Below, one piece after another: positions 1 to 11,331 of a stretch of 64,000 nucleotides of DNA. The stretch is from the NCBI GenBank assembly GCA_014529385.2, contig CM043969.1:30708946-30772945 (forward strand). Direction: 5' to 3'. The position numbers were made by a program, and so were the translations under genes. The notes under the pieces are model-generated. The model saw only the letters and a program-made list of their open reading frames with translations, ran no database searches and was not told the origin of the DNA. The DNA comes from Adiantum capillus-veneris. Lineage: Eukaryota; Streptophyta; Polypodiopsida; Polypodiales; Pteridaceae. How positions within the stretch are numbered: the stretch's first letter is position 1; each line of letters starts with the position of its first letter.

Positions 1-640
1 CAAGCTTCTGATCCCAATCCTTCTGATTGTCCTGAACAATTTTCTTCAATATCCTAACCAGGGTCTTATTTGTACTTTCAGTTTGTCCCCATTAGCTTGA
101 GGATGATAAGATGTGGACTTTTTGTGCATTATCATGTGAGTTTTGGTTAATTGGGAAATCACCTCATTTAGAAAATGGCTGCCTCTATCACTAACCAGCT
201 CCACAGGACATCCAAATTGAGTCATAATTTTGTGATAGAGAAACCAAGCAACACTATCAGCTTTATTGTCTTTCAGAGCCACTACCTCAACCCACTTGAT
301 GCAATAATCAGTAGCTACCAAGATGTACCTACAACCCCTACTATGGTAGGATTTATAGGTCCCACAAAGTCCATCTCCCACTTTTGAAAAGGTTCCGGAG
401 GTAAAATAAGATGATATGTCATTCTATCTTTGGAATCTGTTCACCTAACTTTTGACAAATCACACAGCTTTTAGCATACTCATGAGCATCTTTTAACAGA
501 GTGGGCCACCATATTCCAGCTTGCAAAACCTTTTTGCGTGTAATGTCACCAGAAAAATATCCTCCAGCTATTCCTGAATGAGATTCCTGTAAAACAGCTC
601 ATTTTTCAAATTCTGGAATGCATCATTGGATTACCTGATC
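1..640 (-). pseudogene. Ty3/gypsy integrase fragment (element P), cut by the window start
   Basis: This is the integrase part of a retrotransposon polyprotein, which would insert element cDNA into host chromatin. Reading the minus strand from about 640 down, there is an HHCC-type zinc-binding region (SHSGIAGGYFSGD, then SCVICQK). The core follows with GPINP, then VSDRGSHF and HPQANG, which carry the region's catalytic acidic residues. The final Glu after HPQANG is not clear in the surviving frame. Stops (near 600 and 575) and frame changes show it is dead. It lies downstream of the RNase H at 651-1654 in the usual gypsy order RT-RNase H-integrase. The C-terminus and 3' LTR would lie left of base 1. 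The family call is secure; the sublineage is not. Confidence 0.85.
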
Positions 641-650
641 AATCCCTTTT

Positions 651-1654
651 CTATACAATGCTCCTGCTATTATAAAAAATGATCAACTCTTTAAAGCAAA
701 CTTCCTTTTTTGATCTCGTACCATCTGTCAAAAATATGAGCATTTGATCATACCATGATTCAGAAACTAGATTCTGAACTTCAAACAAATTAGCATCTGG
801 TAAATCATCGAAAACCGCTATTGGTTCCTCTCTTGTAACAATTCTACTTAAATAATCAGCTATGGCACTCTCTTTGCCAGGAGTGTGCACAATTACAAAA
901 TCAAACTCCCGCAACAACAACATCCATCTTTCTAATCTTCTTGTTAGCAATGGCTTCTTAATCACGTAAAGAAATGCCTGATGGTCCACATGAAAATTAA
1001 CTCTGTTGCTCAACAAGTAATGCCTGAATTTATTTAAAGCATAGACCATACCAAGAGCTTCCTTTTCTGTTATAGCATAGTTTCTCTCAGTTGATGCTAA
1101 CACCCTGCTAGCATAATAAACAGGTTGAAACCATCCCCTAACTTTTTCATGCATAAGGACAACACCAATGGCCATATCCGATGCATGAACAAAAACATGG
1201 AAAGGTACTGACCAATCTAGAGGTTGTAATATTGGTGCTACTGAAACCATCTTCTTTAACATCTGGAATGAATTATCTTGAGGTTCAACCCACACAAAAG
1301 GTACATTATTCTTTGTTAAATGAGTGAGAGGCATACAAACATTGGCTAAATATATGACATATCTAGCATGCCATTTCACCTGACCAACAAACTTGCTAAC
1401 TTCCTTAACATTCTCTGGAGCTTTTTTTTTGCTTTGATCACTTCATCAATAGACATCCCTTCCTAAGAAACCACATGACCTAAAAGTACTCTTGAAAGAA
1501 TAGCAATAACACTCTTGAAAGGGTTAAGACTCTCGACACCTTTCACAACACAACTTGAGATGCTGCAAATGAAGGTCTTTCTTTCCAAAGACAGAAAAAT
1601 CATCCACAAAGACTCTCATATAATCCTGCAAATATGGTTCAAAATGTTTTATAT
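651..1654 (-). pseudogene. Ty3/gypsy RT C-terminal half and RNase H (element P)
   Basis: Minus-strand translation gives the RT catalytic motif VFVDDFSVF at about 1600-1570, then LLGHVVS near 1470, then an intact 242-residue ORF (651-1379). That ORF carries the RT connection and RNase H: ASDMAIGVVL, then TEKEALGMVYALNKFRHYLL, then NFHVDHQAFLYV and HTPGKESAIADYLSR. RNase H degrades the RNA of the RNA/cDNA hybrid during reverse transcription. The RT is interrupted on its upstream side by the inverted-repeat insertion at 1655-2116, and stops and frameshifts occur between 1380 and 1520. It belongs with the integrase at 1-640 and the RT start at 2117-2797. Confidence 0.88.
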
Positions 1655-2116
1655 CATTAGGAAGAGGATGGGGTTTAGGAAGGCCTTTTTATTTGCCATG
1701 AGATTATGGAGGTGATTAGAATTTTGACGAATAGGTTCATGCCATGTGTGCAAGAATGGTGGGTGTGTAAGAGAGGTGTAAGAGTGGTCAAAGGATACAC
1801 TTCCCCCCCAAAAAAGTGGGGGAGCAACTATATGATTTTTGGCCTTCCATAAATTCTACATACTATCTCTAATTTGAGCAGAGATTATAGATCCGTAATC
1901 TACACGTCGAGCTCTTTCCATAGATATGTTACGCGATATGGTTTTGCCCCGCTAGATTTTGAATTTCTTTTTGGGGGGGAATTTTGAATTCAAATAAACT
2001 ATTTTGCATGTTTGGATTCAAAAACTGTTCTTTGATTTCTTTCTTAATATTAGAGGTTTGACTTCCTTAAATTGCCAAATAAAGAGGCCCTCCTATACCC
2101 CACTCTCTTCCTAATG
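1655..2116. mobile_element. 462-bp MITE-like insertion in the RT of element P
   Basis: The ends are inverted copies of about 40 bp. The left end begins CATTAGGAAGAGGATGGGG; the right end on the opposite strand begins CATTAGGAAGAGAGTGGGG. Both run on through GGCCTTTTTATTTG-like sequence. The insertion separates RT motif B (NFGLKNGPPSFNF) from motif C (VFVDDFSVF), which are normally close together, so it is a genuine insertion. There is no coding potential. The target duplication is unclear (TAT versus TAC, possibly 3 bp), so I do not assign a superfamily. Confidence 0.75.
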
Positions 2117-2797
2117 TACTGTAAAGTTGAATGATGGTGGTCCATTTTTGAGGCCAAAATTCATCATTGTAGATGCAAAAGCACCCCTCTCAATTATAAA
2201 GGTTGTTTTATGTTGATCATCCTCAACCACCTTAATCTGATTATACCCTGAAAATCCATTCAAAAAGCTATACATTTTCTTCCCTGATACAACATTCAGT
2301 ATAGCATCACAAAATGGCATTGGGAAAGAATCAGTAATAGTGGCTGCATTCAACTTTCTGTAATCAACACAAACTTGGATTTTTTCATTCTTCTTGGGAA
2401 CCACAATGGTTGGTGACAACCATGGAACCTTATGAATGGGTTTAATGAAGCCAACATCAGCAGCTAACAACTTATCAATATCTTGTTTAACCTGCTCTAC
2501 AAAATTTGGATTCATTTTGTACCTCTGTTGCCAAATCAGAATTGCATCCTCCTTCAAATTAATATTATGTTGATGCAAACCACGATCTATACCTTTCACT
2601 TCAGAATAATCCCAGGCAAAAACATCTTTGTACTCCTTTAATAGCTGGAACAACTCATGCAAAAACTGTCCATCCACATGAATACTAACCTTGACAATCT
2701 TAGGATCCTCTTCAGTACCCAAATTAAGGTCCTTCAACTCATCTTTCTTGATTCTAACTGATGCTCCAAATCTTTTATTATTAATCTTCGCAGCCAA
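2117..2797 (-). pseudogene. Ty3/gypsy reverse transcriptase, N-terminal half (element P)
   Basis: A 228-residue ORF begins with a linker after the protease (FAWDYSEVKGID...LHQHNINL). It continues with the RT palm and fingers motifs PWLSPTIVVPKKNEKIQVCVDYRKLN, YSFLNGFSGYNQI and MNFGLKNGPPSFNF. The ORF breaks at the MITE, so the catalytic FVDD motif lies beyond it at about 1590. RT copies the element RNA into cDNA in the virus-like particle. The reading frame is otherwise open, so the MITE may have been one of the first inactivating events. The upstream join to the protease (2798-2899) needs a frameshift. Confidence 0.88.
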
Positions 2798-2899
2798 ATC
2801 CCTTGCTTCATTTTCCTCCTACTGCTGCTGCAGGGCCTCCCTAGAAATAGGAACCAAAGTTCGATCCACCAACTACACCAAGTCGGATCCCTGAATTTT

Positions 2900-3742
2900 C
2901 TATCCAGGTACCAAATCAGAACCTGCCAACTCTTTCTCTCCTTCTTTCTGCAAGATACCATCAACATCAACTTCAAAGACTGGCACAATGGTTGGATTGG
3001 CTCTTACGAATGCTTCTTCTTCATCATCTACCACTTCTTCTACCAAGTTGATTGACTGAGCATACAATGGTCGTTCCTTGAAAGGAATATTCTTTATCCT
3101 CAACGTAGGGATTTCAATTGCCTGCTTTCCGTTTTTGATAAAAACTTCATTCTCTCCCCAATCCTGCTTAACTTTAGCCAATCTGAACCAAGGCCTTCCC
3201 AATAACATACCATAGGAGGTATTACCCTTCTCCATCTTCAACACAACAAAGTTCACCTGAAATTTAATTCCTGCAATGTAAATAGCTTGATATCTTAGAA
3301 TCCCCAAGGGTTGTACTCTCCTCTGATCTACCATCTTTACCTGAAATGGTGTTGGATCCAGTTTACCAAACTTCATCTTATGACAAATAGACTCAGCCAA
3401 TATGTTGACTCTAGATCCTCCATCTAGTAATACTTCTTCAAACAAAGTACTCTGAAATACCACCTTAATCATTGGAACCACAAAATCCACATCTACTGGA
3501 TCAACATTATTGTTAGCAATCTCTAGCATAGGTTTTGTCGGATCTGAAGATTCTTTGGCTAACAATCTATCCAACAAATTGTCTTTGAAACCTGGAACCA
3601 AACATAATAACTGATCCAAAGAAAGCTGTAAGGGAGAGTTTATTAATACTTCAAACCAATCCTTATCATCTTGGGATACTAAAGGTTTCTTACAATGCTG
3701 CTGCAGTATATCCTCTTCAATATCGAAAGGAATGTAATCCAC
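2900..3742 (-). pseudogene. Retropepsin-type protease region (element P)
   Basis: This 280-residue ORF carries a retropepsin fold. The catalytic triplet is LLDGGSRVNIL at about residue 115 (DGG in place of the usual DTG/DSG) and the flap/C-terminal motif is MLLGRPWF at about residue 188. Such proteases cut Gag-Pol into its mature parts. The N-terminal 90 residues should be the gag-protease linker. The ORF stops at about 3742, exactly where unrelated plus-strand sequence starts, so gag and the 5' LTR are missing. The DGG variant and the missing gag suggest a defective copy. Confidence 0.8.
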
Positions 3743-4078
3743 GGAGATCTTGAGGACCCTTATGTGGCCTTGATAGATTATGGTTCGGAGATTAACCTCA
3801 TATCCAAGAGTCTCTATATGAATGGAAATTGGCCAATTGATATTGACAATGGGTGGATGATTAGGGCTACAAACAACTCATTCGAGGATCTCTATGGTGC
3901 TTGTCCAAATGTTAATGTAACCATAGGGGATGTGAAAGGTGAGCAAAATTTCTTTGTTCAAGAAATGTCAAGCTATCCTATTATCCGAGGAATCCCAATA
4001 TCCGAGCGAGTGCTTCCGAGCGGAGAAGAAACCGTGCGAATGAGAACTACTAGATCAATGGAGCACATTGTAATGTAG
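3733..4078 (+). pseudogene. Retropepsin fragment of a second gypsy lineage
   Basis: The plus-strand reading frame shows VALIDYGSEINLISKSLY (active-site motif, DYG instead of DSG/DTG), GWMIRATNN, GACPNVNVTIGDV and QNFFVQEMSSYPII. This style of protease differs from the minus-strand one next to it and fits the polyprotein at 36.5-43.2 kb. The fragment starts abruptly at the end of element P and loses similarity after about 4000, so it is a scrap. Whether it was once continuous with the 36.5-43.2 kb element cannot be shown from the sequence. Confidence 0.7.
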
Positions 4079-4272
4079 TTGCCCAAAGCAACTCTATTTT
4101 GAAATACTTTCGTCAGTTTTAATCGCCACTTTATGATCTTTCCATCTTTATATTTTTTCCAAAAGGCACTAGGAACTCTATTTGGTGCTCTAATGCCCCG
4201 ATTCAAATTTGCACCTCCATGTCATGAATCTTCCACATATGCATGTTGCTTGTAGTGTGAAAAACCATAAAG

Positions 4273-4307
4273 AACCCTCCATGACCCCCCAGGGTTCATG
4301 GAGGGTT
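4273..4307. repeat. Perfect 12-bp inverted repeat (hairpin)
   Basis: AACCCTCCATGA at 4273-4284 is followed by an 11-nt spacer and its exact reverse complement at 4296-4307. It lies in non-coding DNA with no nearby gene end, so its role is unknown. Confidence 0.7.
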
Positions 4308-4309
4308 GA

Positions 4310-5261
4310 CCTAGATGCGGGATATTTTCTATGGTGCCAAGAACAAGGTGCAACAACCCCATGCTTGTGGTCTTACATCCTAGTTCAGCTCCAATTGCCC
4401 ATACCATATTTCTAACCTTTACCTCGGGCCAATAATCTCTTTATCTTTATGTGCAATTGCATACCCTCCCCTACCAATAAATTTAGTGACGAACTCAAGC
4501 CTATGGCTATCGGGATGGCTATCCTCCACCAGTACCACATCTGCATCAACAAAATATTAACCTCTTCCTTTTCACATTTTTCTTCCTCATATTTGATCTA
4601 TTCATTTATCGACTTTGCAAATCCATTTCTGCCATCGAGGAATGAGTGAGATCGAGCAAATTTATAGAAGTCAAGGCAATAGATGATTGATTAAATAATA
4701 TCTCGGCTAGATCTTGCATACCGAGGCCACTGGTTGTCTTTACACTTAAGGTAGGCATTGTACTTAACACTCTAAAGCATGGCCATTGTCATTTTTGCAT
4801 GAGCATCTTCAACTAGACAAGCTTGTGGAAACACTGTGGTCCTTAAATGGGGATGTGCTTAATCATTCTCAAATGTAGCTACGCTTAGACAAGATGGGTT
4901 AATGGAGCTCTAGACCGTTTGAAAACGCTAAAATGCTTTATTGAACCTAAATTTTGAAGACTCTAAATTTTAGGATGCAAGGTATGAGATGTTTCATTTA
5001 CAGTAAATGCTCAAAATAGTAATCCCACATATAAATTTTAAGATTTACCTCTAAATTTCAAATTTGAGGGTAAAAAAATTGATTTTGAGGAAGTGTAGAG
5101 AGAATATCACCAGTATGTCTAAAAAGAAAAAGCTAATAAATAGTAAATCCCAAGAGATACTTCTCAATGATATGGTGAGATTATATGTGAGAATATACCA
5201 ACTTTTAAAGGGAGAGGGTGGTATCTTTTCTCAAAAAAAAAAGTGGAGAATCAACGAAAAT
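4310..5261. other. Non-coding stretch without recognisable features
   Basis: AT-rich sequence with only short chance ORFs. I see no motif, repeat pair or gene fragment that I can support here. Confidence 0.6.
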
Positions 5262-5370
5262 TCTCTCTCTCTCTCTCGCTCTCTCTCTCTCCACTTTGGG
5301 GTTAAGACACTATCAATATTATTACAAAATTACAAGATTACAAAGGTGAGCATAGTGTGTACCACGCAAT

Positions 5371-5448
<78 letters not shown>

Positions 5449-5527
5449 CCGATGTGGAAAATCGTCTCTCTTGTGTAACACAATATTCCTTCAATGCCTA
5501 ATCTTATCTATGCTTGCTCTTGTAGAT

Positions 5528-5563
<36 letters not shown>
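5262..5563. repeat. Three CT microsatellites (5262-5291, 5376-5445, 5530-5563)
   Basis: Near-perfect (CT)n tracts; the longest is 35 units at 5376-5445. The serine/leucine-repeat ORFs running through them are translation artefacts. With the tracts at 6008, 6605, 6927 and 7045 they form a CT/GA-rich block of about 2 kb. Confidence 0.95.
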
Positions 5564-5564
<1 letters not shown>

Positions 5565-5576
5565 AATTGTAGTGTC

Positions 5577-5836
5577 TTTTGCAGGCGATAGCTCTACAGA
5601 TGATGTTTGGCCAACTTTCTTTCGAGCACTGTTTACATGTTTCCTTGATGTATTCAATTTGCGATGCTATCCCACTTCTCATGGTCACTTCGACTTGTGG
5701 ACACACAAAGCAGTATGGACAGCATGGTCCAGGAGGATAGCCAACTGAGGGCACAACTACCAATTTTGAATACAACACAGTCCTGGCCGTCCTCGACAAC
5801 AAAATTGTAGATTTTTTCTCTTTGGGTCGATGACAT
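5577..5836 (-). pseudogene. Cysteine-rich gene fragment, unidentified
   Basis: Two overlapping minus-strand frames look coding-like. One begins MSSTQREKIYNFVVEDGQD. After a frame change the other gives PCCPYCFVCPQVEV, then CKQCSKESWPNIICRAIACK, a pattern of paired cysteines that could bind zinc. The frame change and the abrupt ends in CT tracts indicate a decayed fragment. I do not recognise the family, and the case rests on amino-acid composition alone. Confidence 0.3.
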
Positions 5837-6005
5837 ATTTCATCTGAGAGAGCACAACTGCATTAAAAGGCACACAGATTTAGCGCCCACCAACGACCAC
5901 CACCTTCATGTCTGAGTGCATGATGCTTTCAAAGGTCAAGTTTTCTTGAGTATGAAATTCAAAAGAGAATAATAGCAATGGAGAGCTTCAAGATCGAGAG
6001 AACTC

Positions 6006-6007
<2 letters not shown>

Positions 6008-6077
<70 letters not shown>

Positions 6078-6601
6078 GCAGTGGTGGGAGCATAAATAGC
6101 TTAGGCTTCTAGTTTGAGGATCTTACTGCCATTCTCCCAGTTTCTCAGCATATACTCCATTTCTTGCTCATTTTCGTCCAATGTAGCCCGTGGGAAAGCA
6201 ACCATGAGGCGCCTCAAGAAGTTGCGCATCGATCGATGTTTTTGAGATCCCCGAAGAACACATAATGGATGTTCAATACTCAGAGTACGCTGCTAAACTC
6301 TAATTTGCCGATTGCAGCAACGATAGCCCTAGCTTCTGAAATACCGATACTTACATTGTGTGAGCAAGCTGAAGTGGTTTATTACGATCCCGCCCTAATT
6401 CCAACTAGCAGGTGCAGCTAGCTTATGAGAATTTAAGAATGAATATTATAAGTCTATTGTCTCCTTAGGCGGTCTGCACGCACCTGCCATTCTCCATGCT
6501 ACATCGCTCGACCTGAATCAACGGATCTCTCTCCCAACTGATACATGCTGCATGAGCGCTCCAAATCGCCCCTTTGATTTATTGGACCAGTGTGCGCTGC
6601 T

Positions 6602-6652
<51 letters not shown>

Positions 6653-6923
6653 CGATAGATTATAATAGCTTCCCACATGCTCCGTGTGCAAGGAACGGCC
6701 AATGCCTCATCGCCCTCGACTCCCAATTCGAGTTCACCTACAACCAGTCCGCGCTCTTTGCTTATACCATATGAAGTTGATTAATCCGCCTCATTGACCC
6801 TCTGTACGTTTCTAGCATGTTTCCACCAACGATGTTTCCATTGCCGATTGCTCCATTACCAGTGTCGACATGGCGGACTTCTAATGAGAATGCAATGAGG
6901 CTAGCTTTTCAACCCAAGAAAAT

Positions 6924-7016
<93 letters not shown>

Positions 7017-7070
7017 AGCAGCGCGTGCCGACGCGCACTCCTATAGAGAGAGAGAGAGAGAGAGAGAGAG
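6008..7070. repeat. CT/GA microsatellites (6008-6076, 6605-6648, 6927-7013, 7045-7070)
   Basis: Long dinucleotide tracts, CT at 6008-6076 and 6927-7013, GA at 6605-6648 and 7045-7070. The CT tract at 6927-7013 and the GA tract at 7045-7070 are inverted relative to each other about 30 bp apart and could form a hairpin. The DNA between tracts has only short ORFs of doubtful meaning. Confidence 0.95.
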
Positions 7071-7256
7071 TCGTTGGCCACAATTCTCATTCTCTCTCTT
7101 CACACACACACATTGTTTTGCTCTGGCATGGCAGCTTCAGCCAGTACCCGTCTCGCCATCGCACCCCTTTCAGGCCATATATTGTGATGGTTCTTTCGTT
7201 CCATAGATAGGCAGGTGAAGAAGAGACCTTCAACGCCCCAAGATTAACGTGACAAG

Positions 7257-7803
7257 ATGTCATCTGGTAAGAAGGGAAAAGAGGGAAAGGAGGGAGCTGC
7301 AGCCAAAGTTGGTGGTGCGCCAGTAGTGGCAGTTGGAGTTGCATGGGGTATTTTCAGATTTGTGAAGGCGAAAAAAGAAGAGGACGCCCTCATTGAAGAG
7401 TATTATGGAGATCGAGAGGATTTTACTCTTCCTGGTGGAGACTGTATGCAGAGGAGGTCTACATTGAAGAGCAAGATGAGTTTGTGAAGGTGGAACGTCC
7501 TCCTATGGTTATTCCTCCTCATTCAGATGAGATGAAAAGTGTACCATAGGAGGAAATCAAAGCAACAAAAAAAGTGGAACCTCCCCCACCTGAGCCAAGG
7601 TGGAATATGTGAAGCCCAAGGTCGAGGAAAAGCCGTGGTTCCTTCGCCTTTTTTATCCACCCAAGAAAACTAATTGCAAGTCCAAGCTGAAGGAGAGTGA
7701 GAGCTTTGATAGTAAAGATGTGAAGCCCAAAGAAAGTCACAGTTATGAATCAAGAGGGGAGATACTCTATGGGCCATGTCATGAAAATATGGGATCTCTC
7801 TAG
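7257..7803 (+). pseudogene. Small lysine/proline-rich protein gene, frameshifted, unidentified
   Basis: It begins with ATG at 7257 (MSSGKKGKEGKEGAAAKVGG), followed by a short hydrophobic segment (APVVAVGVAWGIFRFV) that could be a membrane anchor, then KAKKEEDALIEEYY. Coding character continues in other frames as YAEEVYIEEQDEFVKVERPP, then EPPPPEPRW, then VEYVKPKVEEKPWFLRLFYPPKK, ending at a stop at 7801-7803. At least two frame changes and one in-frame TAG are needed, so it is a pseudogene or has introns I could not place. The charged, proline-rich composition does not identify a family. This may be a host gene remnant. Confidence 0.4.
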
Positions 7804-8161
7804 ATGACCAAAAAGCGGAAAATGGCTTGCATTGGGATAATATTTATGTTGGAGATAAGCTTGTTATACCTCTAAAATGATGTGCTGGCATACACGGTGT
7901 GCTATCTTGCCATATGAGTTGTATGATCACCAACATTTTCTGTAATTAGTTTTTTTCTTTAAGAGAGAGAGAGAGAGAAACACGAAAAAAAGGAGAAAAT
8001 TACCAAAAAAGATTATTCCGCATTGACAATTGAAACCCGTTTTTGAGTGTTTAGAATGTAATTTGGCACATTGACAAATTGCCTCAGTAACAAATTACCT
8101 CACAACAAAAAGCAATTATGTCTAAACATAATGAAGCTATTCATCTCCAAAACCTTTTTTA

Positions 8162-8335
8162 ACCAACTCAAATTTTACTTTTACCATTTTTGATTGATAG
8201 ACAATTAGTCTTCTCATGAAAAGTTACGACTTTTTTCGTTTTTGCAAAACCAACTCAAATTTTTCTTTTAGCATATTGGATTGATAGACAATTAATCTTC
8301 TCATGAAAAGCTACAACTTTTTTTATTTTTGCAAT
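8162..8335. repeat. Diverged tandem duplication, 87-bp period
   Basis: The unit starting ACCAACTCAAATTTT at 8162 recurs at 8249 with scattered substitutions; both contain TTGATAGACAATTA and TTCTCATGAAAAG. It is non-coding. The surrounding 7804-8469 holds nothing else I can support. Confidence 0.8.
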
Positions 8336-8467
8336 ATTTAGTTTTAAAACCAAGGGTATTTTTGGAATTTTGAAAACTTTGAAGGACCTTGTGCCCCACA
8401 TAATATCCCACTTAGAACTCGTCAAGATCCGCCAACTCTACCATGGCTTCTCTCGTCTCCTCTAAAA

Positions 8468-8469
<2 letters not shown>

Positions 8470-8501
<32 letters not shown>

Positions 8502-8537
8502 GTGTGTGTGCACGTGCGCGAAACACACACCGACGTG

Positions 8538-8601
<64 letters not shown>

Positions 8602-8602
8602 G
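8470..8602. repeat. CT tract (8470-8499) and GT tract (8535-8600)
   Basis: (CT)15 followed by a (GT)33-like tract ending in GTTAG, directly beside the LTR at 8603. The GT tract appears to be the target into which the giant retrotransposon inserted. A GTGA/GA microsatellite lies directly outside its other LTR (36105). Confidence 0.95.
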
Positions 8603-9531
8603 TGTTGGACGGATACGCCGCGATGGACGTCAGCACAACGCGAACTCACCTAACAAGATTTGTCAGCTTAGGACAAAGCTCGACCCGCAGGCACGTGGAA
8701 GCAAGCATATGGTGTCAACCTACACTCGACTGACTCCTAACTAATTCCTACAGAGGTCTCTACCCAATTTCTAAGCTACAGCCTTCAGGAGTGCATAAGA
8801 GGAAACTTCCTACAACGCTTTCTAGAGCCGAACACCCATCAAACAATCTCGAAACGCCACAGAACTTGAAGGAGACCCTACTAACACCAATAGGTTCCTC
8901 TCCCTAAGGTCTATGAACCAAAACCCAAACCCAATACACCCGGTGCAAAATTACGTAGAATGTCTTGTCGAAATTTGCGAGTCTTTGTTTCCAAAATCTA
9001 AAGTACCTAATGTGTAGCTCTACTCAATGCGAACACATGGATATGCTGCAATGCAAAATCAGACAACGTATGCTCACTGAATCACCAGATAAAGCTCGTA
9101 GATGGAGCTCACAAAATCGGACCGTACACGCGCAATGTAGGTATTGGCACATAGCTGTCATCGGGGGCAACACGTTGCACTTCTCCGCACTCGATTCCAA
9201 CCACCGGTGTGCACGTAGCGTCAAGATGAAGCTCTCACTCTCTCTCGTACATAGTACGCTCACTCACAAACTTCAAAGTTTTTTAAAATGACAAAAGGTC
9301 TTTCATTAAGGTCAAAAAGTGGTATAAATACCTTACAATTCTCAAACCCTAATGTTCCAACTTAACCATCTACTCAATCTAAATGTCAAAACTGGGATAC
9401 AATCTGGAAACTTCTGTAAGCCCCAATATTTACAAGGTGAAATGTCGAGTTTTTCTCAATAAATGAATATTTACAAAAAATAATAATCTATCGAGCAGTC
9501 ATCTTCCATAGGGTGTGTCCAGCTTCTAACA
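8603..9531 (-). mobile_element. 3' LTR of giant retrotransposon Y (929 bp)
   Basis: This sequence is matched along its whole length, in the same orientation, by 35179-36104. Both copies begin TGTTGGACGGATACG and end CAGCTTCTAACA on the plus strand, so the ends are TG...CA with TGTTrGA inverted termini. On the minus strand this is the 3' LTR, because the purine-rich tract lies just inside it. A one-mismatch half of the palindrome described below lies at 8954-8965. The 5-bp flanks are GTTAG here and GTGAG at the far end: a duplication with one change, or an ambiguous one because of the microsatellite. Confidence 0.92.
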
Positions 9532-9545
9532 CTCCCCTCCTCCTT
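9532..9545 (-). promoter_or_regulatory. Polypurine tract of element Y
   Basis: On the minus strand AAGGAGGAGGGGAG directly precedes the LTR start TGTTAGAAGC. It is the expected primer site for plus-strand DNA synthesis and fixes the element's orientation. Confidence 0.85.
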
Positions 9546-9698
9546 GCTCATGTCGTCCCCGACATGGCAGTTGAGCTACTGCTTCATCTTAGGGTTTCTC
9601 GCATCTTAAGCAGCGACTGGTATCTTGCATGTTGAGCCAGTAGTGCTGGGCCGAATATATCAGAGCTGATTGTAAAGAAGCCGGTGTAGAAAGCTTAT

Positions 9699-10156
9699 TC
9701 AAAGGCATGGAGGTGATAGGATGGCAAAAACATGATCTTTTGATACAATCCATGTATCACCTCCTTGGAAGGCTGACCAGACAGATCGTATGCACATCTG
9801 TATGTATCTTGAAAGAAGAAGATACTGTCTGTCGCCTGGCCCGGTTTGAACGTCTCGAAGACTTCCAAAAGGGTTTTTCAAATCTTTCTCATCATAATGC
9901 AAGATAGGTCAGGCGATCCAGTGAACAATTTAATGGCACCCGTTAGGGTTTTCACCATGTATTGAACACTTATTCTCTTGCCTGCCTTCAAGCCTGGCAG
10001 CTTCGGATAGTTTAGACAAGTAGGTTGGCTTCTTTGCCGTAGTTCCTGGGCCTTCCATGTCCTTATCCTTGGTAGAGGGCAGAAGCTTAGGTTATCTCTG
10101 ATGACTTTGGGTGCCTCTACCAAATGGATAAGATACTGTGGATACTTCTGAGGCAA
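9699..10156 (-). pseudogene. Terminal ORF remnant of element Y, unidentified
   Basis: Two overlapping minus-strand ORFs (10156-9878 and 9902-9699) look like one frameshifted coding region, with segments such as KTLTGAIKLFTGSPDLSC and NPFGSLRDVQTGPGDRQYL. It lies between the coiled-coil ORF and the 3' LTR, so it may be the C-terminus of that ORF, separated by the ~2-kb non-coding stretch at 10157-12165. No family is recognised. Confidence 0.35.
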
Positions 10157-11257
10157 TCTTTTCCATGCATGGGAACCCCCCCATATATCTTTGCCCTTTT
10201 ACCAAAATATTTCCTATTATATAAGTTACTTTTGATTTTTCTTCCCTTTTTCACAAAAGTTTTAGCCTTTATTAAATAAATAAGACTTATGCTAATCAAT
10301 TACGATGTAGCATAAATAAGTAAGCTTTCTTTGTTGATATCTCTTTTGACCTTAAATATTAAATATATATATTCTAAATTACATTATATAGTTTAGTATT
10401 TTCTAATATATTTTTCATGTATGTATATTATTTCACCCTACCCAATATTTTATTCACTAGTTTTCATTTTCAAACCTCAACCCCACTTTCAAATTTCAAT
10501 AATACCTCCATCTAGATGATTGCCAATCTTTTCAAAACTCTAGGTCATGTTTTCATACACATGAAGGAGCTTACACTTGAAGGCAAGAGAGAAGTCCACT
10601 CAAAGGGGACCACCAAAAGACCTTTGCAGCCACAAATAATACATTATTTGGATGAGTTTTTTAAGTAGAGAAGAACCCCGAATCTGAAGGAGCGTTCAAC
10701 TTGAAAGATGTAGCTCGTGATCTCAACTTTTAGCTCAAATTTTTTTAGAATTTTTGGAGTTATGAACGCGGAGCTATGATTTTTGTAGTGGACCCCAGTT
10801 TTCTCATATAATGGTGACACAGGCCATCCCCAATTTTCTTCCCTCTAGAATGGCTATGGTTCTACAAGTCTTCAAGCACGATTACAAGAGACAATGCTCT
10901 TTTAATGAGGTCTTGGCAAGTCTAGAGTGATTCTATCACCATTTTTGGAGGATCCATCCTCATCAACAATTATCCACCTTCGATAACCTCTCTTATAATT
11001 TTCTTACCTCTCTCTTCTCTCCCTAATAAGCTTATGTCTAGCCAAAGCTAGACTATTGTAAATATCTCCTATCCTCTACATCCTACCCACATTCTCTCTA
11101 TTGACTCTAGTATTTTAAATAATGAGGAGACAAGATGGGAGCCACAGTCACATGCACCCCATTTTCCTAGTCACCAAAGTGGGACACTCACCTCAAATAG
11201 AAATATTGCTAAATCCTCCCCTCCTTCCCTACATAAGGAGGCCATGAGAGCTCACTT

Positions 11258-11331
<74 letters not shown>

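Noticed and set aside
5262-7070. Serine/leucine and Arg/Glu repeat ORFs through CT/GA tracts
   Set aside because: They are translations of dinucleotide microsatellites; the same holds for the His/Thr and Cys/Val repeat ORFs at 8412-8744, 11244-11468 and 40318-40515.
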